64,000 bases of DNA from Pseudonocardia sp. MH-G8 (GCF_002262885.1 NZ_NKYF01000042.1:1-64000); one strand, 5' to 3'; positions 16,189 to 25,601 are shown, counted from the first letter of the stretch. Made by a program: numbers and translations. Notes: generated by a model not told the origin, from the letters alone.

Positions 16189-17697
16189 TCAGGGCCGGGC
16201 GACCACGTGTTCGGCGACGGCGGCGTGACGCTGCCGGCTCTGCTCGTTCATCCCGGTGATCACCGCGGTCGTGCCGCGTGCGGCGTACTTCTCCGTGATG
16301 GCGCTCAGCGCGGCGACCGTCGAGGCGTCCCAGATGTGCGCCGCGGACAGGTCGATCACCACGTGCTCCGGGTCGTGCGCGTAGTCGAACCGGAACACCA
16401 GGTCGTTGCTCGAGGCGAAGAACAGCTGGCCGCTGACCCGGTAGATCTTGGTGCTGCCGTCGGGGTCGAGCACGCCGGTGACCTCGACGACGTGCGCCAC
16501 CCGCCGCGCGAAGAGCACCATCGCGACCAGCACACCGACCCCGACGCCGTAGGCGAGGTTGTGGGTGGCCACGGTGACCGCCACGGTCGAGAGCATCACG
16601 GCCGTCTCGCTCCTGGGCATCCGCGGCAGGGAGCGCAGGCTGCGCCAGTCGAACGTGCCGACCGCCACCATCACCATCACGGCGACGAGCGCCGCCATCG
16701 GGATCCGCGCCACGACGTCGCCCAGCGCGACGACCAGGACGAGCAGGAACACGCCGGCGAGGAACGTCGACAGCCGGGTCCGGGCACCCGAGACCTTCAC
16801 GTTGATCATCGTCTGGCCGATCATCGCGCAGCCGCCCATGCCGCCGAACAGGCCGGTGACGATGTTGGCGACGCCCTGGCCCCACGACTCCCGGGTCTTG
16901 TCCGAGTGCGTGTCGGTGATGTCGTCCACCAGCTTGGCGGTCATCAACGACTCGAGGAGCCCGACGAACGCCAGCGCCAGCGCGTACGGCGCGACGACGC
17001 CCAGGGTCTCCCCGGTCAGCGGGACAGCGGGCAGCCCGAGGACCGGGAGGCTGTCGGGCAGCGCACCCTGGTCGCCCACGGTCGGCACGGCCATGCCGAA
17101 GCCCACCGTGACCGCCGTGAGGACCACGATCGCCACCAGCGGCGCAGGGACGGCCCGCGTCAGCCGCGGCAACCCGACGATCACCGCCAGCCCCACCACG
17201 AGCAGCGCGTACACCGTCCACGGCACCCCGGCCAGGTGGGGCAGCTGTGCGAGGAAGATCAGGATCGCGAGCGCGTTGACGAACCCGACCATCACGCTGC
17301 GCGGCAGGAAGCGCATCAGCCGGGCCACGCCCGCCACGGCCAGCACCACCTGCAGCGCCCCACCGAGCACCACAGCGGCGATCAGGTACTCGGGCCCGTA
17401 CTCGCGCGCCAGCGGCGCGACCACGAGCGCCACCGCACCCGTCGCCGCCGAGATCATCGCCGGGCGCCCGCCGGTGATCGAGATGGCGACGGCCATCGTG
17501 AACGACGCGAACAGGCCCATGCGCGGGTCGACGCCCGCCACGAGCGAGAACGCGATGGCCTCGGGGATCAGGGCGAGGGCCACGACGAGACCGCCGAGCA
17601 CCTCCGTGCGCAGCACCCGGGGGGAGAACCAGGCGGGACGGGCAGGACGCAGTGGTGCAAGACGCAGTGGTGCAAGACGCAGGGCAGGACGCGGCAT
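16189..17697 (-). CDS. SulP-family anion transporter with STAS domain
   Basis: 502 residues. The membrane part starts with the SulP entry GGLVVALALIPEAIAFSLVAGVDP and carries GGMGGCAMIGQTMINVKVSG, a SulP family signature; about 10-14 helices follow one another. The C-terminal 120 residues are a STAS domain with VIDLSAAHIWDASTVAAL. Bacterial SulP proteins move sulfate, bicarbonate or C4-dicarboxylates with H+ or Na+; this one cannot be assigned. The start at 17697 begins directly before an unusual N-terminal LRLAP repeat encoded by a 15-bp tandem duplication (17646-17682). Confidence 0.88.
   Translation of the reverse strand: MPRPALRLAPLRLAPLRPARPAWFSPRVLRTEVLGGLVVALALIPEAIAFSLVAGVDPRMGLFASFTMAVAISITGGRPAMISAATGAVALVVAPLAREYGPEYLIAAVVLGGALQVVLAVAGVARLMRFLPRSVMVGFVNALAILIFLAQLPHLAGVPWTVYALLVVGLAVIVGLPRLTRAVPAPLVAIVVLTAVTVGFGMAVPTVGDQGALPDSLPVLGLPAVPLTGETLGVVAPYALALAFVGLLESLMTAKLVDDITDTHSDKTRESWGQGVANIVTGLFGGMGGCAMIGQTMINVKVSGARTRLSTFLAGVFLLVLVVALGDVVARIPMAALVAVMVMVAVGTFDWRSLRSLPRMPRSETAVMLSTVAVTVATHNLAYGVGVGVLVAMVLFARRVAHVVEVTGVLDPDGSTKIYRVSGQLFFASSNDLVFRFDYAHDPEHVVIDLSAAHIWDASTVAALSAITEKYAARGTTAVITGMNEQSRQRHAAVAEHVVARP
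17646..17682. repeat. 15-bp tandem repeat in sulP 5' coding end
   Basis: GACGCAGTGGTGCAA is repeated exactly at 17646-17660 and 17661-17675, and a third partial copy starts at 17676. On the coding strand it gives repeated LRLAP near the N-terminus of the SulP protein. Confidence 0.8.
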
Positions 17698-17757
17698 CGT
17701 CAACTTCCGGGGCGAGGAGGGAGCCACACGCACTGGGGCTCGACCTCGCAGCACCCT

Positions 17758-17778
17758 ACCCTCACGCTACGGGAGGGT
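17758..17778. terminator. hairpin downstream of acyltransferase gene
   Basis: ACCCTC (17758-17763) pairs with GAGGGT (17773-17778). It lies 30 nt beyond the stop of the minus-strand acyltransferase gene, in the gap before sulP, and probably ends that transcript. Confidence 0.4.
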
Positions 17779-17808
17779 CGTCTCCGGTGCGCTGACCGAT
17801 GCGACGGG

Positions 17809-19854
17809 CTACCAGCCCAGCCCCGCCTGCACCGGATCCGCCAACAACTCGGCCATCGACGTGCTGTAGGTGGCGGTGAGGTGGTTGTCGTCCATGTACA
17901 CCAGGACGTTGCCGATCACCGGCGGGCAGCGGTCGATGGTGCAGATGGCGTCGGAGGTGTCGATGAAGGACACGTTCTCCGGGAGGTCGGGAAGGTCCGC
18001 CCACGGCGGGGTCGGCGCGTAGATCTCGGCGCGGTCCACCCCGCACCCGGCGATGTCCTCGGGTTGCATCTGCACGCAGTCCGGGATGGAGTGGTCGAAC
18101 CTCGGGTTGTCACGCAGGGCGAGCACCGGGATGCCCTGGGCGTCGAGGCGGCGCCACTGCTCGACGAACCCGGCCGGGGTCTGTTCGGTGTGGCCCACGC
18201 GCGCGTCGCGGCTGGCCATGGTGACGACCGCGTCGGGCTGCAACGCGGTGATCTCGTCGGCGACCGCGGCGTTGAACGCCACGCATTCGGTTTCCTCGGG
18301 GTCGACCTCGGACACCGTGGAGTACGGGCACCCGCCGCGCAGCATGGCGATGAGCTGCCAGTTGTTCTGCTCGGCGATCGGCACCAACGCCGCGGTCATC
18401 TGCTGCGCGTGCGAGTCGCCGACCACCACGATCCGCCGCGACGGCGGCTCGGTCTCGTCGGCACCCTCCTCGGCGGGCGGCATCGGCAGCGCGCAGATGT
18501 CCCACGCGAACGCCGACATCGGGGAGCAGTCCCAGCGCTCGAGGCGCAGCCAGTCGTCGCCGACCTCCACCGGGGAGGGAAGCAGCGGCGCCGGCGTCAC
18601 CTCCTCGTCGGAGGCCAGCGCGAGGGCACCGGGGTAGGCGAGGTCGCCGACGTCGGCCTCCGTGGTCGAGCGCAGCGCGCCCACGCCTTGCCAGACGGTG
18701 GCGGCGACCACCACCAGTGCGGTGCACGTGGCAGCCAACCGGAAACCCCGACGGGTGCTGGAGGAGCCGTGCCGCTGCAGCGGCTGCTCGACGAGCTCGT
18801 GGGTGAGCGCTGCGAGCACCAGGGAGGTGGCGATGATCAGCGCGCCCACGGCGAGGCTCGGGGTCTCGACCTGCCACGCGTGCAGGTACAGGACCAGCAG
18901 CGGCCAGTGCCACAGGTACAGCGCGTAGCTGATGTCGCCGAGGTAGCGGGCGACGCGCCCGGCGAGCAGCCGGTCGGCTCCGAACGCGGCGCCGGTGCGC
19001 CCGGCCAGCAGGACGAGGGCGGCGCACGTCGTGGGCCACAGCGCGGCGATGCCCGGGAACACGGTCGCCACCGGGATGAGGGCGCCGCACGCCACGAGCC
19101 CCAGCACCCCGGTCCACCCCGCCGCGACGCGAGCGCGGCGGGTGAGCACCACCCGGTCGCCGTGCAGGGCCAGCAGCCCGCCGAGCGCGAACTCCCACAG
19201 CCTGGTCAGGGTGTGGAAGTAGGCCAGCGGCTGGTTGCTGATCGTCAGCTCGATCGAGTAGATCAGCGACGCCGCGAACACGCCCAGCAGCGTGAGGGTG
19301 ACCGAGTGGCGCAGCCGCGCCGGCGCCTGCCGGCAGGCCAGCGCGACGAGCGCGATCAGCAGCGGCCAGAGCAGGAAGAACTGCCCCTGCACGGACAGCG
19401 ACCAGAAGTGCTGCGCGATGCTCGCCACGTTGTTGCGTGCCGCGTAGTCCACCGAATCGGCGGCGAGCTGCCAGTTCTCCAGGAACAACGCCGAGGCGAC
19501 GACCTCGCGGACCGTCTGGCTCCACCGTCCCTCGGGCAGGACGAAGGCGGCGAGCGCCGCGGTGCTGATCAGGACCAGCGCGGTCGCGGGGGTGAGGCGC
19601 GCGAGGGTGCGGCTCCAGCGCTTCCGCACGTCGAGGTCCCCGCGCTCGGCCGAGCGCACCAGCTGGCCGGTGAGCAGGAACCCGGACACCACGAAGAACA
19701 CGTCGACGCCGCCGGAGACCCGGTTGACCCAGACGTGGTAGACCACGACGAGGACGACCGCGAGCGCGCGCAGCCCCTGCAGCTCCGGCCGGTACCCCGG
19801 CGACGAGGCCGGCCCGGCCGCGCGACGGGCAGCCCCCTGCTCACGCGGCGTCAT
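17809..19854 (-). CDS. AT3-SGNH membrane O-acyltransferase (OafA/YrhL)
   Basis: 681 residues. Residues about 20-370 are an acyltransferase-3 domain with ten or so membrane helices, including the diagnostic YRPELQGLRALAVVLVVVYH and GGVDVFFVVSGFLLTGQL. The C-terminal 270 residues are an extracytoplasmic SGNH hydrolase-like domain: nucleophile Ser in VVVGDSHAQQ and the Asp/His pair in DDNHLT. Such two-domain proteins move acyl (mostly acetyl) groups across the membrane onto cell-wall sugars, peptidoglycan or secreted glycolipids. Four cysteines in the SGNH part (ECVAF, DCVQM, GCGVD, ICTIDRC) suggest disulfides. Acceptor unknown. Confidence 0.9.
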   Translation of the reverse strand: MTPREQGAARRAAGPASSPGYRPELQGLRALAVVLVVVYHVWVNRVSGGVDVFFVVSGFLLTGQLVRSAERGDLDVRKRWSRTLARLTPATALVLISTAALAAFVLPEGRWSQTVREVVASALFLENWQLAADSVDYAARNNVASIAQHFWSLSVQGQFFLLWPLLIALVALACRQAPARLRHSVTLTLLGVFAASLIYSIELTISNQPLAYFHTLTRLWEFALGGLLALHGDRVVLTRRARVAAGWTGVLGLVACGALIPVATVFPGIAALWPTTCAALVLLAGRTGAAFGADRLLAGRVARYLGDISYALYLWHWPLLVLYLHAWQVETPSLAVGALIIATSLVLAALTHELVEQPLQRHGSSSTRRGFRLAATCTALVVVAATVWQGVGALRSTTEADVGDLAYPGALALASDEEVTPAPLLPSPVEVGDDWLRLERWDCSPMSAFAWDICALPMPPAEEGADETEPPSRRIVVVGDSHAQQMTAALVPIAEQNNWQLIAMLRGGCPYSTVSEVDPEETECVAFNAAVADEITALQPDAVVTMASRDARVGHTEQTPAGFVEQWRRLDAQGIPVLALRDNPRFDHSIPDCVQMQPEDIAGCGVDRAEIYAPTPPWADLPDLPENVSFIDTSDAICTIDRCPPVIGNVLVYMDDNHLTATYSTSMAELLADPVQAGLGW

Positions 19855-19929
19855 GCATCCCTCCCCCTCGGCGATCGATCCGCCATCCTAGGAGGCCGTT
19901 CGACGTACCGGTCACTCGGCCGCCCGGCC

Positions 19930-20595
19930 TCACGGCTCGACGAGCCCCGCACGGATGGCGTAACGGGTGAGGTCGAGCCGGTCGCGCATGCCGAGCTTCT
20001 GCAGGATGTTGGCCCGGTGGCGTTCCACGGTCTTCACGCTGATGCCGAGGGTCTCGGCGATCTCGCGGGAGGAATGGCTCTCCGCGATCAGCTTGACGAT
20101 CTCCTCCTCGCGCGTGGTCAGGATCCGGTCCGGCTGCCGTTCGCCACGCCGGTCGCGCTGCAGGTAGTCGCGGATCAGCGCCGTCACCGCGCCGGGGTAG
20201 AGGAACGGCTCCCCGCGCACCGACGCCCGGCAGGCCTCGATCAGGTCCCGGTCCGCCACCGACTTCAGCACGTAGCCCGACGCGCCGGCCTTGAGGGACT
20301 CGAAGAAGTACTGCTCGTTGTCGTACATGGACAGCATCAGGATGTGGATCCTCGGGGCGCGCTGCGAGATCTCGCGGGCCGCCTGGATCCCGGTCAGCCG
20401 GGGCATCGCGATGTCCAGGATCGCGAGGTCCACCGATTCCGGGCCGGCGGCGTCGACGGCCTCGGCGCCGTCGGCGGCCTCCGCGACCACGACGAGGTCG
20501 GGCTCCGCGTCCAGGATGAGCCGCAGCCCGTGCCGGACCAGCGCGTGGTCGTCGGCGAGCAGGATCCGGGTCGGTGCCGGTGCCGGGGTCGTCAC
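19930..20595 (-). CDS. NarL/FixJ-family response regulator
   Basis: 221 residues. Receiver domain 1-125 with acidic pair Asp15-Asp16, phosphoacceptor Asp61 in LAILDIAMPR and Lys in GYVLKSV; output LuxR-type helix-turn-helix at about 155-215, LTTREEEIVKLIAESHSSRE followed by IAETLGISVKTVERHRANIL. It binds DNA as a dimer after phosphorylation. The GTG at 20595 overlaps the stop of the upstream histidine kinase (GTGA), so the pair is co-translated. Targets are unknown; the divergent SPFH gene lies just beyond the kinase. Confidence 0.93.
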   Translation of the reverse strand: MTTPAPAPTRILLADDHALVRHGLRLILDAEPDLVVVAEAADGAEAVDAAGPESVDLAILDIAMPRLTGIQAAREISQRAPRIHILMLSMYDNEQYFFESLKAGASGYVLKSVADRDLIEACRASVRGEPFLYPGAVTALIRDYLQRDRRGERQPDRILTTREEEIVKLIAESHSSREIAETLGISVKTVERHRANILQKLGMRDRLDLTRYAIRAGLVEP

Positions 20596-21599
20596 GCGAC
20601 CCTCGCCGGCAGCGGCACGGTCAGCCGGACCTCGGTGCCGCGGCCCGGCACGGACGTGACCGCCAGCTCGGCCCCGATGAGCAACGCCCGCTCCCGCATA
20701 CCCCTGATCCCGGCCCCTTCGTGGACGACAACGCCGTGCCCGTCATCGGTGATCGACAGTGTGACCGCTCCCCCGTGTACGTCCAGCGCGAGCTCCACCC
20801 GGCCCGCGTCCGCGTGGCGCGCCACGTTGGTCAGCCCCTCCTGCGCGATCCGGTAGAGGACGAGCTCGACGTCGGCGTCGAGCTCGGGCAGGACGCCTCC
20901 TGACCTGCGCTCCACCGGCACGCCCGCGGTCTCGGTGAACTCGGTGACCAGGGCCGAGAGGGCGCTCTGCAGCCCGAGGTCCTCCAGCACGCCAGGGCGC
21001 AGCCGCCGCGCCACCTGGCGCACCTCGTCGAGGCTGGCCCGCACGGTCTCCTGCACCGTGCGCAGCTCGTCGCGCAGGTCGTCGGGCGCCCGGTCGGCGG
21101 CCCGCTTGAGCCCGAGCAGCACCGCGGTCAGGCTCTGCCCGATCTCGTCGTGCAGCTCCCGGGCGATGCGCTGGCGCTCCCCCTCCTGCGCGGCGAGGGC
21201 GTGGGCGCTGCTCGCGGTGCGCTCCGCCTCGAGCCTGTCGATCATCGCGTTGAACGTCCCGATCAACCGCGTCAGGTCCCCGTTGCCGCGCTCGGCGAGC
21301 CGGTCGGTGGGCCGCAGCAGGTCCACGCGACCCATCACGGTCGTGAGCGCGTCGATGGGGGCGAGGCTGCGGCGCAGCAGCAGCGCGTTCGCGGTGAGGA
21401 TCACTGCGAGTCCCACCGTCAGCACCGGGATCTCGGTGAGCTGCACGCGCGCGGAGACCGTGGCAGGCGAGACCGCCAGCACCAGCGTGCCGATCGTGAA
21501 GACCAGCCCGTTGATCAGCACGATCCGCCGGAAGAGGGGCCGTGCCGGGCTGCCCCCCGTCACGCCCGTGCCGGTGCCCGGCCCGGCTCGCTCGCTCAT
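20592..21599 (-). CDS. HisKA_3 sensor histidine kinase
   Basis: 335 residues. Two membrane segments lie at about residues 25-45 and 57-75 with only a short external loop, so the signal is probably read in or at the membrane. A HAMP-like linker (LLRRSLAPIDALTTVMGRV) leads to the HisKA_3 dimerisation helix with phosphoacceptor His150 in RELHDEIGQSL, and a HATPase domain with N-box NVARHADAG and G-box DDGHGV. It is the NarX/LiaS/DesK-type class that pairs with NarL-type regulators. ATG 21599 is chosen because the N-terminal extension beyond it has no family character. Cognate regulator is immediately downstream. Confidence 0.92.
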   Translation of the reverse strand: MSERAGPGTGTGVTGGSPARPLFRRIVLINGLVFTIGTLVLAVSPATVSARVQLTEIPVLTVGLAVILTANALLLRRSLAPIDALTTVMGRVDLLRPTDRLAERGNGDLTRLIGTFNAMIDRLEAERTASSAHALAAQEGERQRIARELHDEIGQSLTAVLLGLKRAADRAPDDLRDELRTVQETVRASLDEVRQVARRLRPGVLEDLGLQSALSALVTEFTETAGVPVERRSGGVLPELDADVELVLYRIAQEGLTNVARHADAGRVELALDVHGGAVTLSITDDGHGVVVHEGAGIRGMRERALLIGAELAVTSVPGRGTEVRLTVPLPARVA

Positions 21600-21793
21600 G
21601 CCGCCCAGCGTCGTCCCTCGCGCGGTGCCCGTCCATCGGTGGTGACCCCCGCCCGGACGTGCGGGCATGCATGTCCGACCCCCGGCGATGTGGGTGCTGG
21701 CACCGATGGTGCGAGGCCCGCTCGCTGCGAAGACTCGACATGTCCGACGGGGGGCGGACAGCGAGGGGCACGGGCGGCGACGGGTGGTGGTGC

Positions 21794-22363
21794 ATGGGAC
21801 AGGACGGCACGACCGCCGGCATCGGGCAGGCCGCCGCGTGGGTGGCCGTGCTCGCGATCGTCGCGCTGGCGATGCGTTCGGTGCGTTCCGTCGCAGCGGA
21901 CGAACGCCTCGTCGTCGTCCGGCGTGGACGGGGCGCCCGGCTGCGCGGGCCCGGCCTGGTCGCCGTCGTGCCCGGCCTCGACCAGGAGGTGCGGGTCCCG
22001 TTGCGGGACCGCTGGTACGACGTCACCGAGCTGGACGCCACGACGCGGGACGCGGTCCGGGTCACCGTCACCGCGGCGGCGACCGGCGCGGTGTCCGACC
22101 CCCTCCGCTACGCACTGGCCTCCTGCCCCGACGCCGCGGTCGAGTGGGTGCTCGAGGCGGAGCTGCGCCGCTTCCTGGCGCAGCGGGACCTCGCGCAGCT
22201 GGCGACGCTCGCGACCACCGGCGTCCCCGCGCTCCCGGCCGCGGTGTCCGCCCGCACGGCCGGCTGGGGCATCGAGATCGCCGAGGTGCAGGTCGGCCGG
22301 CTCGACACGCGTGTCGATCCCGCCCTGCTGCGGTGGGCGGGCACGCAGCAGGGAGCGCCGTGA
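21794..22363 (+). CDS. SPFH/Band 7 (stomatin-like) protein
   Basis: 189 residues. One N-terminal membrane segment (AAAWVAVLAIVALAM, about residues 11-27) is followed by an SPFH core: VAADERLVVVRRGRGARLRGPGLVAVVPGLDQEVRVPLR, read as two adjoining pieces, and DAVRVTVTAAATGAVSDPLRYAL. Stomatin-like proteins oligomerise on membranes and tune channels or proteases. It is shorter than typical slipins (about 250), ending soon after the SPFH domain and lacking the long coiled coil. Start 21794 puts the membrane segment at the N-terminus; an ATG at 21740 adds a glycine-rich leader. It lies upstream of an ion-transport gene group in the same direction. Confidence 0.75.
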   Translation: MGQDGTTAGIGQAAAWVAVLAIVALAMRSVRSVAADERLVVVRRGRGARLRGPGLVAVVPGLDQEVRVPLRDRWYDVTELDATTRDAVRVTVTAAATGAVSDPLRYALASCPDAAVEWVLEAELRRFLAQRDLAQLATLATTGVPALPAAVSARTAGWGIEIAEVQVGRLDTRVDPALLRWAGTQQGAP

Positions 22364-22423
22364 TGGGCGCCGGACCCGCCCCCTCAGCCAGCTCCCGCAA
22401 CGCAGAAGGGCACGACCTCTCCC

Positions 22424-22723
22424 GTGGAGATCACCCGAACCACCATCCCCGGCGTCGGCCACTCCCACGACTGCCGCACGCGCGCCGGTCAGCGATTCGG
22501 CGTGATCGTCGAACGCTCCGGACGACGCCGCCTGCTGACCTACGGAACGGGACGACCCGATGACGACGGCGCACCGGCGGAACAGATCCTCCTCGACGCG
22601 GACGAGGCCGACCAGCTCGCGGACCTGTTGCACCAGCGTTCCGTCGCCGACCGGCTCGCCGAGCTCGAGCGCCGCGTGGCCGAGCTCGGGACGAGCCCGG
22701 CGAACCCGCAGATCGACGCGTAG
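22424..22723 (+). CDS. KhtT-like antiporter regulatory protein (N-domain)
   Basis: 99 residues matching the N-terminal domain of the K+/H+ antiporter regulatory subunit KhtT (YhaU): [40 protein letters not shown] and [13 protein letters not shown]. The RCK_C/TrkA-C nucleotide-binding domain of full KhtT is absent. In actinobacteria this short form normally sits beside a cation:proton antiporter; here a CBS protein and an ArsB/NhaD-type permease follow on the same strand within 600 bp. It probably gates or stabilises that transporter. GTG 22424. Confidence 0.72.
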   Translation: MEITRTTIPGVGHSHDCRTRAGQRFGVIVERSGRRRLLTYGTGRPDDDGAPAEQILLDADEADQLADLLHQRSVADRLAELERRVAELGTSPANPQIDA

Positions 22724-22767
22724 AGTGCCGGACGCCGCATTCGGGGTGCGCTCAGAGGGACGGTGTC

Positions 22768-23226
22768 ATGAGGGCACGCGAGCTCGTCGAACAGGTGCCG
22801 ACGGTCACGCGGGACGACCCGGTGGCCATGGCGGTACGGGTGATGGCGCAGGCGCACCTGCCCGGGCTGATCGTCGTCGACACGCGCTCTCGCCCCTGCG
22901 TGGTGCTCCCCGGCACCCAGGTGCTGCTGCTGACGGTGCCGCAGGCGCACCGGGAGGGCCAGGCCCTGGCCCGCACGATCGACGAGCCCCACGCCGATGC
23001 GTACTGGCAGGAGCTGGGCGACCTGTCGGTGGGCGACTGCCTGCCCCGCACACCCACCCGCCCGGCGACCGTCCGGGAGGACGCCACCCTCCTCGAGATC
23101 GCGGCGCTGATGGCGCGCATGCGCAGCCCGCTCGTCGCCGTCGTGGACGCCGCCGGGGAGCTGCTCGGCGCCATCACCCTCGATCGGCTGCTCAGCCGCC
23201 TCACCGCAGGAGGCCCGCCGACCTGA
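22768..23226 (+). CDS. CBS-domain protein
   Basis: 152 residues comprising a pair of CBS motifs: [20 protein letters not shown] at the N-terminus and [20 protein letters not shown] with [19 protein letters not shown] at the C-terminus. A CBS pair binds adenosine nucleotides and senses energy charge or ionic strength. It ends 19 nt before the permease start, so it is likely a regulatory partner of that transporter. No other domain is present. Confidence 0.82.
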   Translation: MRARELVEQVPTVTRDDPVAMAVRVMAQAHLPGLIVVDTRSRPCVVLPGTQVLLLTVPQAHREGQALARTIDEPHADAYWQELGDLSVGDCLPRTPTRPATVREDATLLEIAALMARMRSPLVAVVDAAGELLGAITLDRLLSRLTAGGPPT

Positions 23227-23245
23227 CCCGCAGGCGGTGGTGCCC

Positions 23246-24538
23246 ATGAGCGCCACCGTCGCCCTCGGGATCTTCGTCGTCGGCTTCTACTACATCGCCA
23301 CCGAGAAGGTCGACAAGGTCAAGGCCGCCCTGGTCGCCGCGGGGGCGATGACGGTGCTGGGCCTGACGCCCGGTGCGGCCGTGTTCTTCTCCGAGCACGA
23401 GGGCATCGACTGGAACGTCATCTTCCTGCTGCTCGGGATGATGATCATCGTCGGGATCATCAAGCAGACCGGGCTGTTCGACTTCCTCGCGATCTGGGCG
23501 GCCAAGCGCTCCCGCGGGGAGCCCTACCGCCTGATGGTGATGCTGATGGCGATCACCGCCGTCGCGTCCCCGCTGCTGGACAACGTCACCATCGTCATGC
23601 TGGTGGCCCCGGTGACGGTCGTGATCTGCAGCCGGCTCGCCATCCCCGCCCAGCCCTACCTCATCGCGGAGATCCTGGCATCCAACATCGGTGGTGCCGC
23701 CACCCTCATCGGCGACCCGCCCAACATCATCATCGGCAGCCGGGCCGGGCTGAGCTTCAACGACTTCCTCGTGCACATGGCACCGATCGTCGTGGTGATC
23801 TTCGGCGTGTTCGTGCTGCTCACCAAGGTGATGTTCCGCAAGTCCTTCCAGTACCACCCCGACAAGGTCGCCGAGGTGATGGCGCTGCAGGAGCGCCGCG
23901 CCATCACCGACCCGCGGATGCTGGTGCGCAGCCTGGTCGTCCTCGCCGGCGTGGTCGCCGGGTTCGCGCTGCACACCGTGCTGCACCTGGAGCCCTCGAT
24001 CGTCGCGCTGGTCGGGGCGGGCGTCATGCTGCTGGTCACACGGGCCGACACCGGCGACACCCTGCGCGAGGTCGAGTGGCCCACGCTGGTCTTCTTCATG
24101 GGCCTGTTCGTGATGGTCGCCGGGCTCGTGCACACCGGGGTGATCGCCACCATCGGCGAGTTCGTCATCGACGCCGTCGGCGACGACTACCTCGGGGCGG
24201 CCACCGCCCTGCTCTTCGGCTCGGCCGTGCTCGGCGCGTTCTTCGACAACATCCCCTACGCCGCCACGATGGCGCCCATCGTCGAAGGGCTCGTCGCCCA
24301 GGTCCCCGACCCGGACACCGGCCAGGCCCTGTGGTGGGCGTTCGCGCTGGGCGCCGACTTCGGCGGCAACGGCACCGCCGTCGCCGCCAGCGCCAACGTG
24401 GTGGCGATCGGGATCGCCGCCCGCATGGGCCACCCGATCTCGTTCTGGCAGTTCACCCGCTACGGCATCATGGTCACGGTGCTCAGCACCGCGATGGCGT
24501 GGGTGTACGTCTGGCTGCGCTACTTCGTGTGGGCCTGA
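23246..24538 (+). CDS. ArsB/NhaD-type ion transporter (SLC13-like)
   Basis: 430 residues, about eleven membrane helices. Characteristic motifs of the ion-transporter superfamily are present: FLLLGMMIIVGIIKQTG, DNVTIVMLVAPVTVVI, SNIGGAATLIGDPPNIIIGS, and the second-half repeat FFDNIPYAATMAPI and GADFGGNGTAVAASANVVAI. Family members export arsenite (ArsB), exchange Na+/H+ (NhaD) or act as P-protein-like anion carriers. Neighbouring KhtT-like and CBS regulators favour a monovalent-cation or proton role over arsenite, since no arsR or arsC is near. ATG 23246 follows AGGCGG; a GTG at 23237 is the alternative. Confidence 0.85.
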   Translation: MSATVALGIFVVGFYYIATEKVDKVKAALVAAGAMTVLGLTPGAAVFFSEHEGIDWNVIFLLLGMMIIVGIIKQTGLFDFLAIWAAKRSRGEPYRLMVMLMAITAVASPLLDNVTIVMLVAPVTVVICSRLAIPAQPYLIAEILASNIGGAATLIGDPPNIIIGSRAGLSFNDFLVHMAPIVVVIFGVFVLLTKVMFRKSFQYHPDKVAEVMALQERRAITDPRMLVRSLVVLAGVVAGFALHTVLHLEPSIVALVGAGVMLLVTRADTGDTLREVEWPTLVFFMGLFVMVAGLVHTGVIATIGEFVIDAVGDDYLGAATALLFGSAVLGAFFDNIPYAATMAPIVEGLVAQVPDPDTGQALWWAFALGADFGGNGTAVAASANVVAIGIAARMGHPISFWQFTRYGIMVTVLSTAMAWVYVWLRYFVWA

Positions 24539-24569
24539 CGCGTGCCACGCCGTCGGGCACAATCCGACC

Positions 24570-25601
24570 GTGAGCCTCGACCACACCGCGGACCGGGCGG
24601 GCGACGACCTCGCGCGGGCCCGCGCCGGGGACGACGACGCCTTCACCCGGCTCGTCGAGCCGCTGCAGCGGGAGCTGCACGCCCACTGCTACGGCATGCT
24701 CGGCGCCGCCCACGACGCCGACGACGCGCTGCAGGACGCCCTGCTCAAGGCGTGGAAGGGCCTCGCGGGGTTCCAGGGCCGCAGCTCGCTGCGCTCGTGG
24801 CTCTACTCGGTCACCACCAACTCCTGCCTGGACAGCATCCGGCGCCGCGGCGCCCGCGCCCTTCCCGTCGACCTCGGCCCGTCCCACGAGCGGGCCGTGG
24901 TCGACGCCACGGCGCGCACCGACGTCGCCTGGCTGGGCCCGTACCCCGACACGGCGCTGCGCGACGGCCCGCTCGCCCCGGACGCCCGTTACGAGCAGCG
25001 CGAAGCCGTGGAGCTCGCCTTCGTCGCCGCGCTGCAGCACCTGCCGGCCAACCAGCGCGCGGCGCTGCTGCTGTTCGAGGTCCTCGCCTTCTCGGCCGCG
25101 GAGATCGCCGAGATCATGCAGACCTCGCGCGCGTCGGTGAACAGCGCGCTGCAGCGGGCCCGCGCGGTCGTGGCGGACAGGGTGCCCGAACGCACCCAGC
25201 AGCAGACCCTGCGCGAGCTCGACGACGACCGGCTCCGCGACGTGGTCTCCGGCTTCGCCGGCGCGCTCGAACGGGGCGACGCCGGCGCGCTCGTCGCACT
25301 GCTCACCGACGACGTCACCTGGTCGATGCCACCCCTGCCGCAGTGGTACCGCGGCCTCGGACCGGTCACCGACTTCGCCGTGCGGGTGCCCCTCACCGGA
25401 TGCGGCAGCTGGCGGCACCTCACCACCAGCGCCAACGGCCAGCCGGCCGTGGCCTGCTACCTGCGCGGCGACGGCTCCGACACCCACCGGGCCTGGTCGA
25501 TCACCGTCCTGACCCTGCGCGGCGCCCGGATCGCCGCGGTCACCTCGTTCATCGGCCCCGAGCACTTCGTGACGTTCGGACTGCCCCCGTCGCTGCCCTG
25601 A
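24570..25601 (+). CDS. ECF sigma factor, SigG type with SnoaL-like tail
   Basis: 343 residues. Sigma region 2 (DDAFTRLVEPLQRELHAHCY ... DADDALQDALLKAWKG ... LRSWLYSVTTNSCLD) and region 4 (LQHLPANQRAALLLFEVLAF ... EIAEIMQTSRASVNSALQRA) are intact. The C-terminal 110 residues form a SnoaL/NTF2-like domain (LLTDDVTWSMPPLPQWYRG). This architecture marks the SigG/SigX5-like group, in which the tail replaces a dedicated anti-sigma factor and modulates activity, perhaps by ligand binding. No anti-sigma gene is adjacent. It starts 31 nt after the permease gene on the same strand. Confidence 0.9.
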   Translation: MSLDHTADRAGDDLARARAGDDDAFTRLVEPLQRELHAHCYGMLGAAHDADDALQDALLKAWKGLAGFQGRSSLRSWLYSVTTNSCLDSIRRRGARALPVDLGPSHERAVVDATARTDVAWLGPYPDTALRDGPLAPDARYEQREAVELAFVAALQHLPANQRAALLLFEVLAFSAAEIAEIMQTSRASVNSALQRARAVVADRVPERTQQQTLRELDDDRLRDVVSGFAGALERGDAGALVALLTDDVTWSMPPLPQWYRGLGPVTDFAVRVPLTGCGSWRHLTTSANGQPAVACYLRGDGSDTHRAWSITVLTLRGARIAAVTSFIGPEHFVTFGLPPSLP

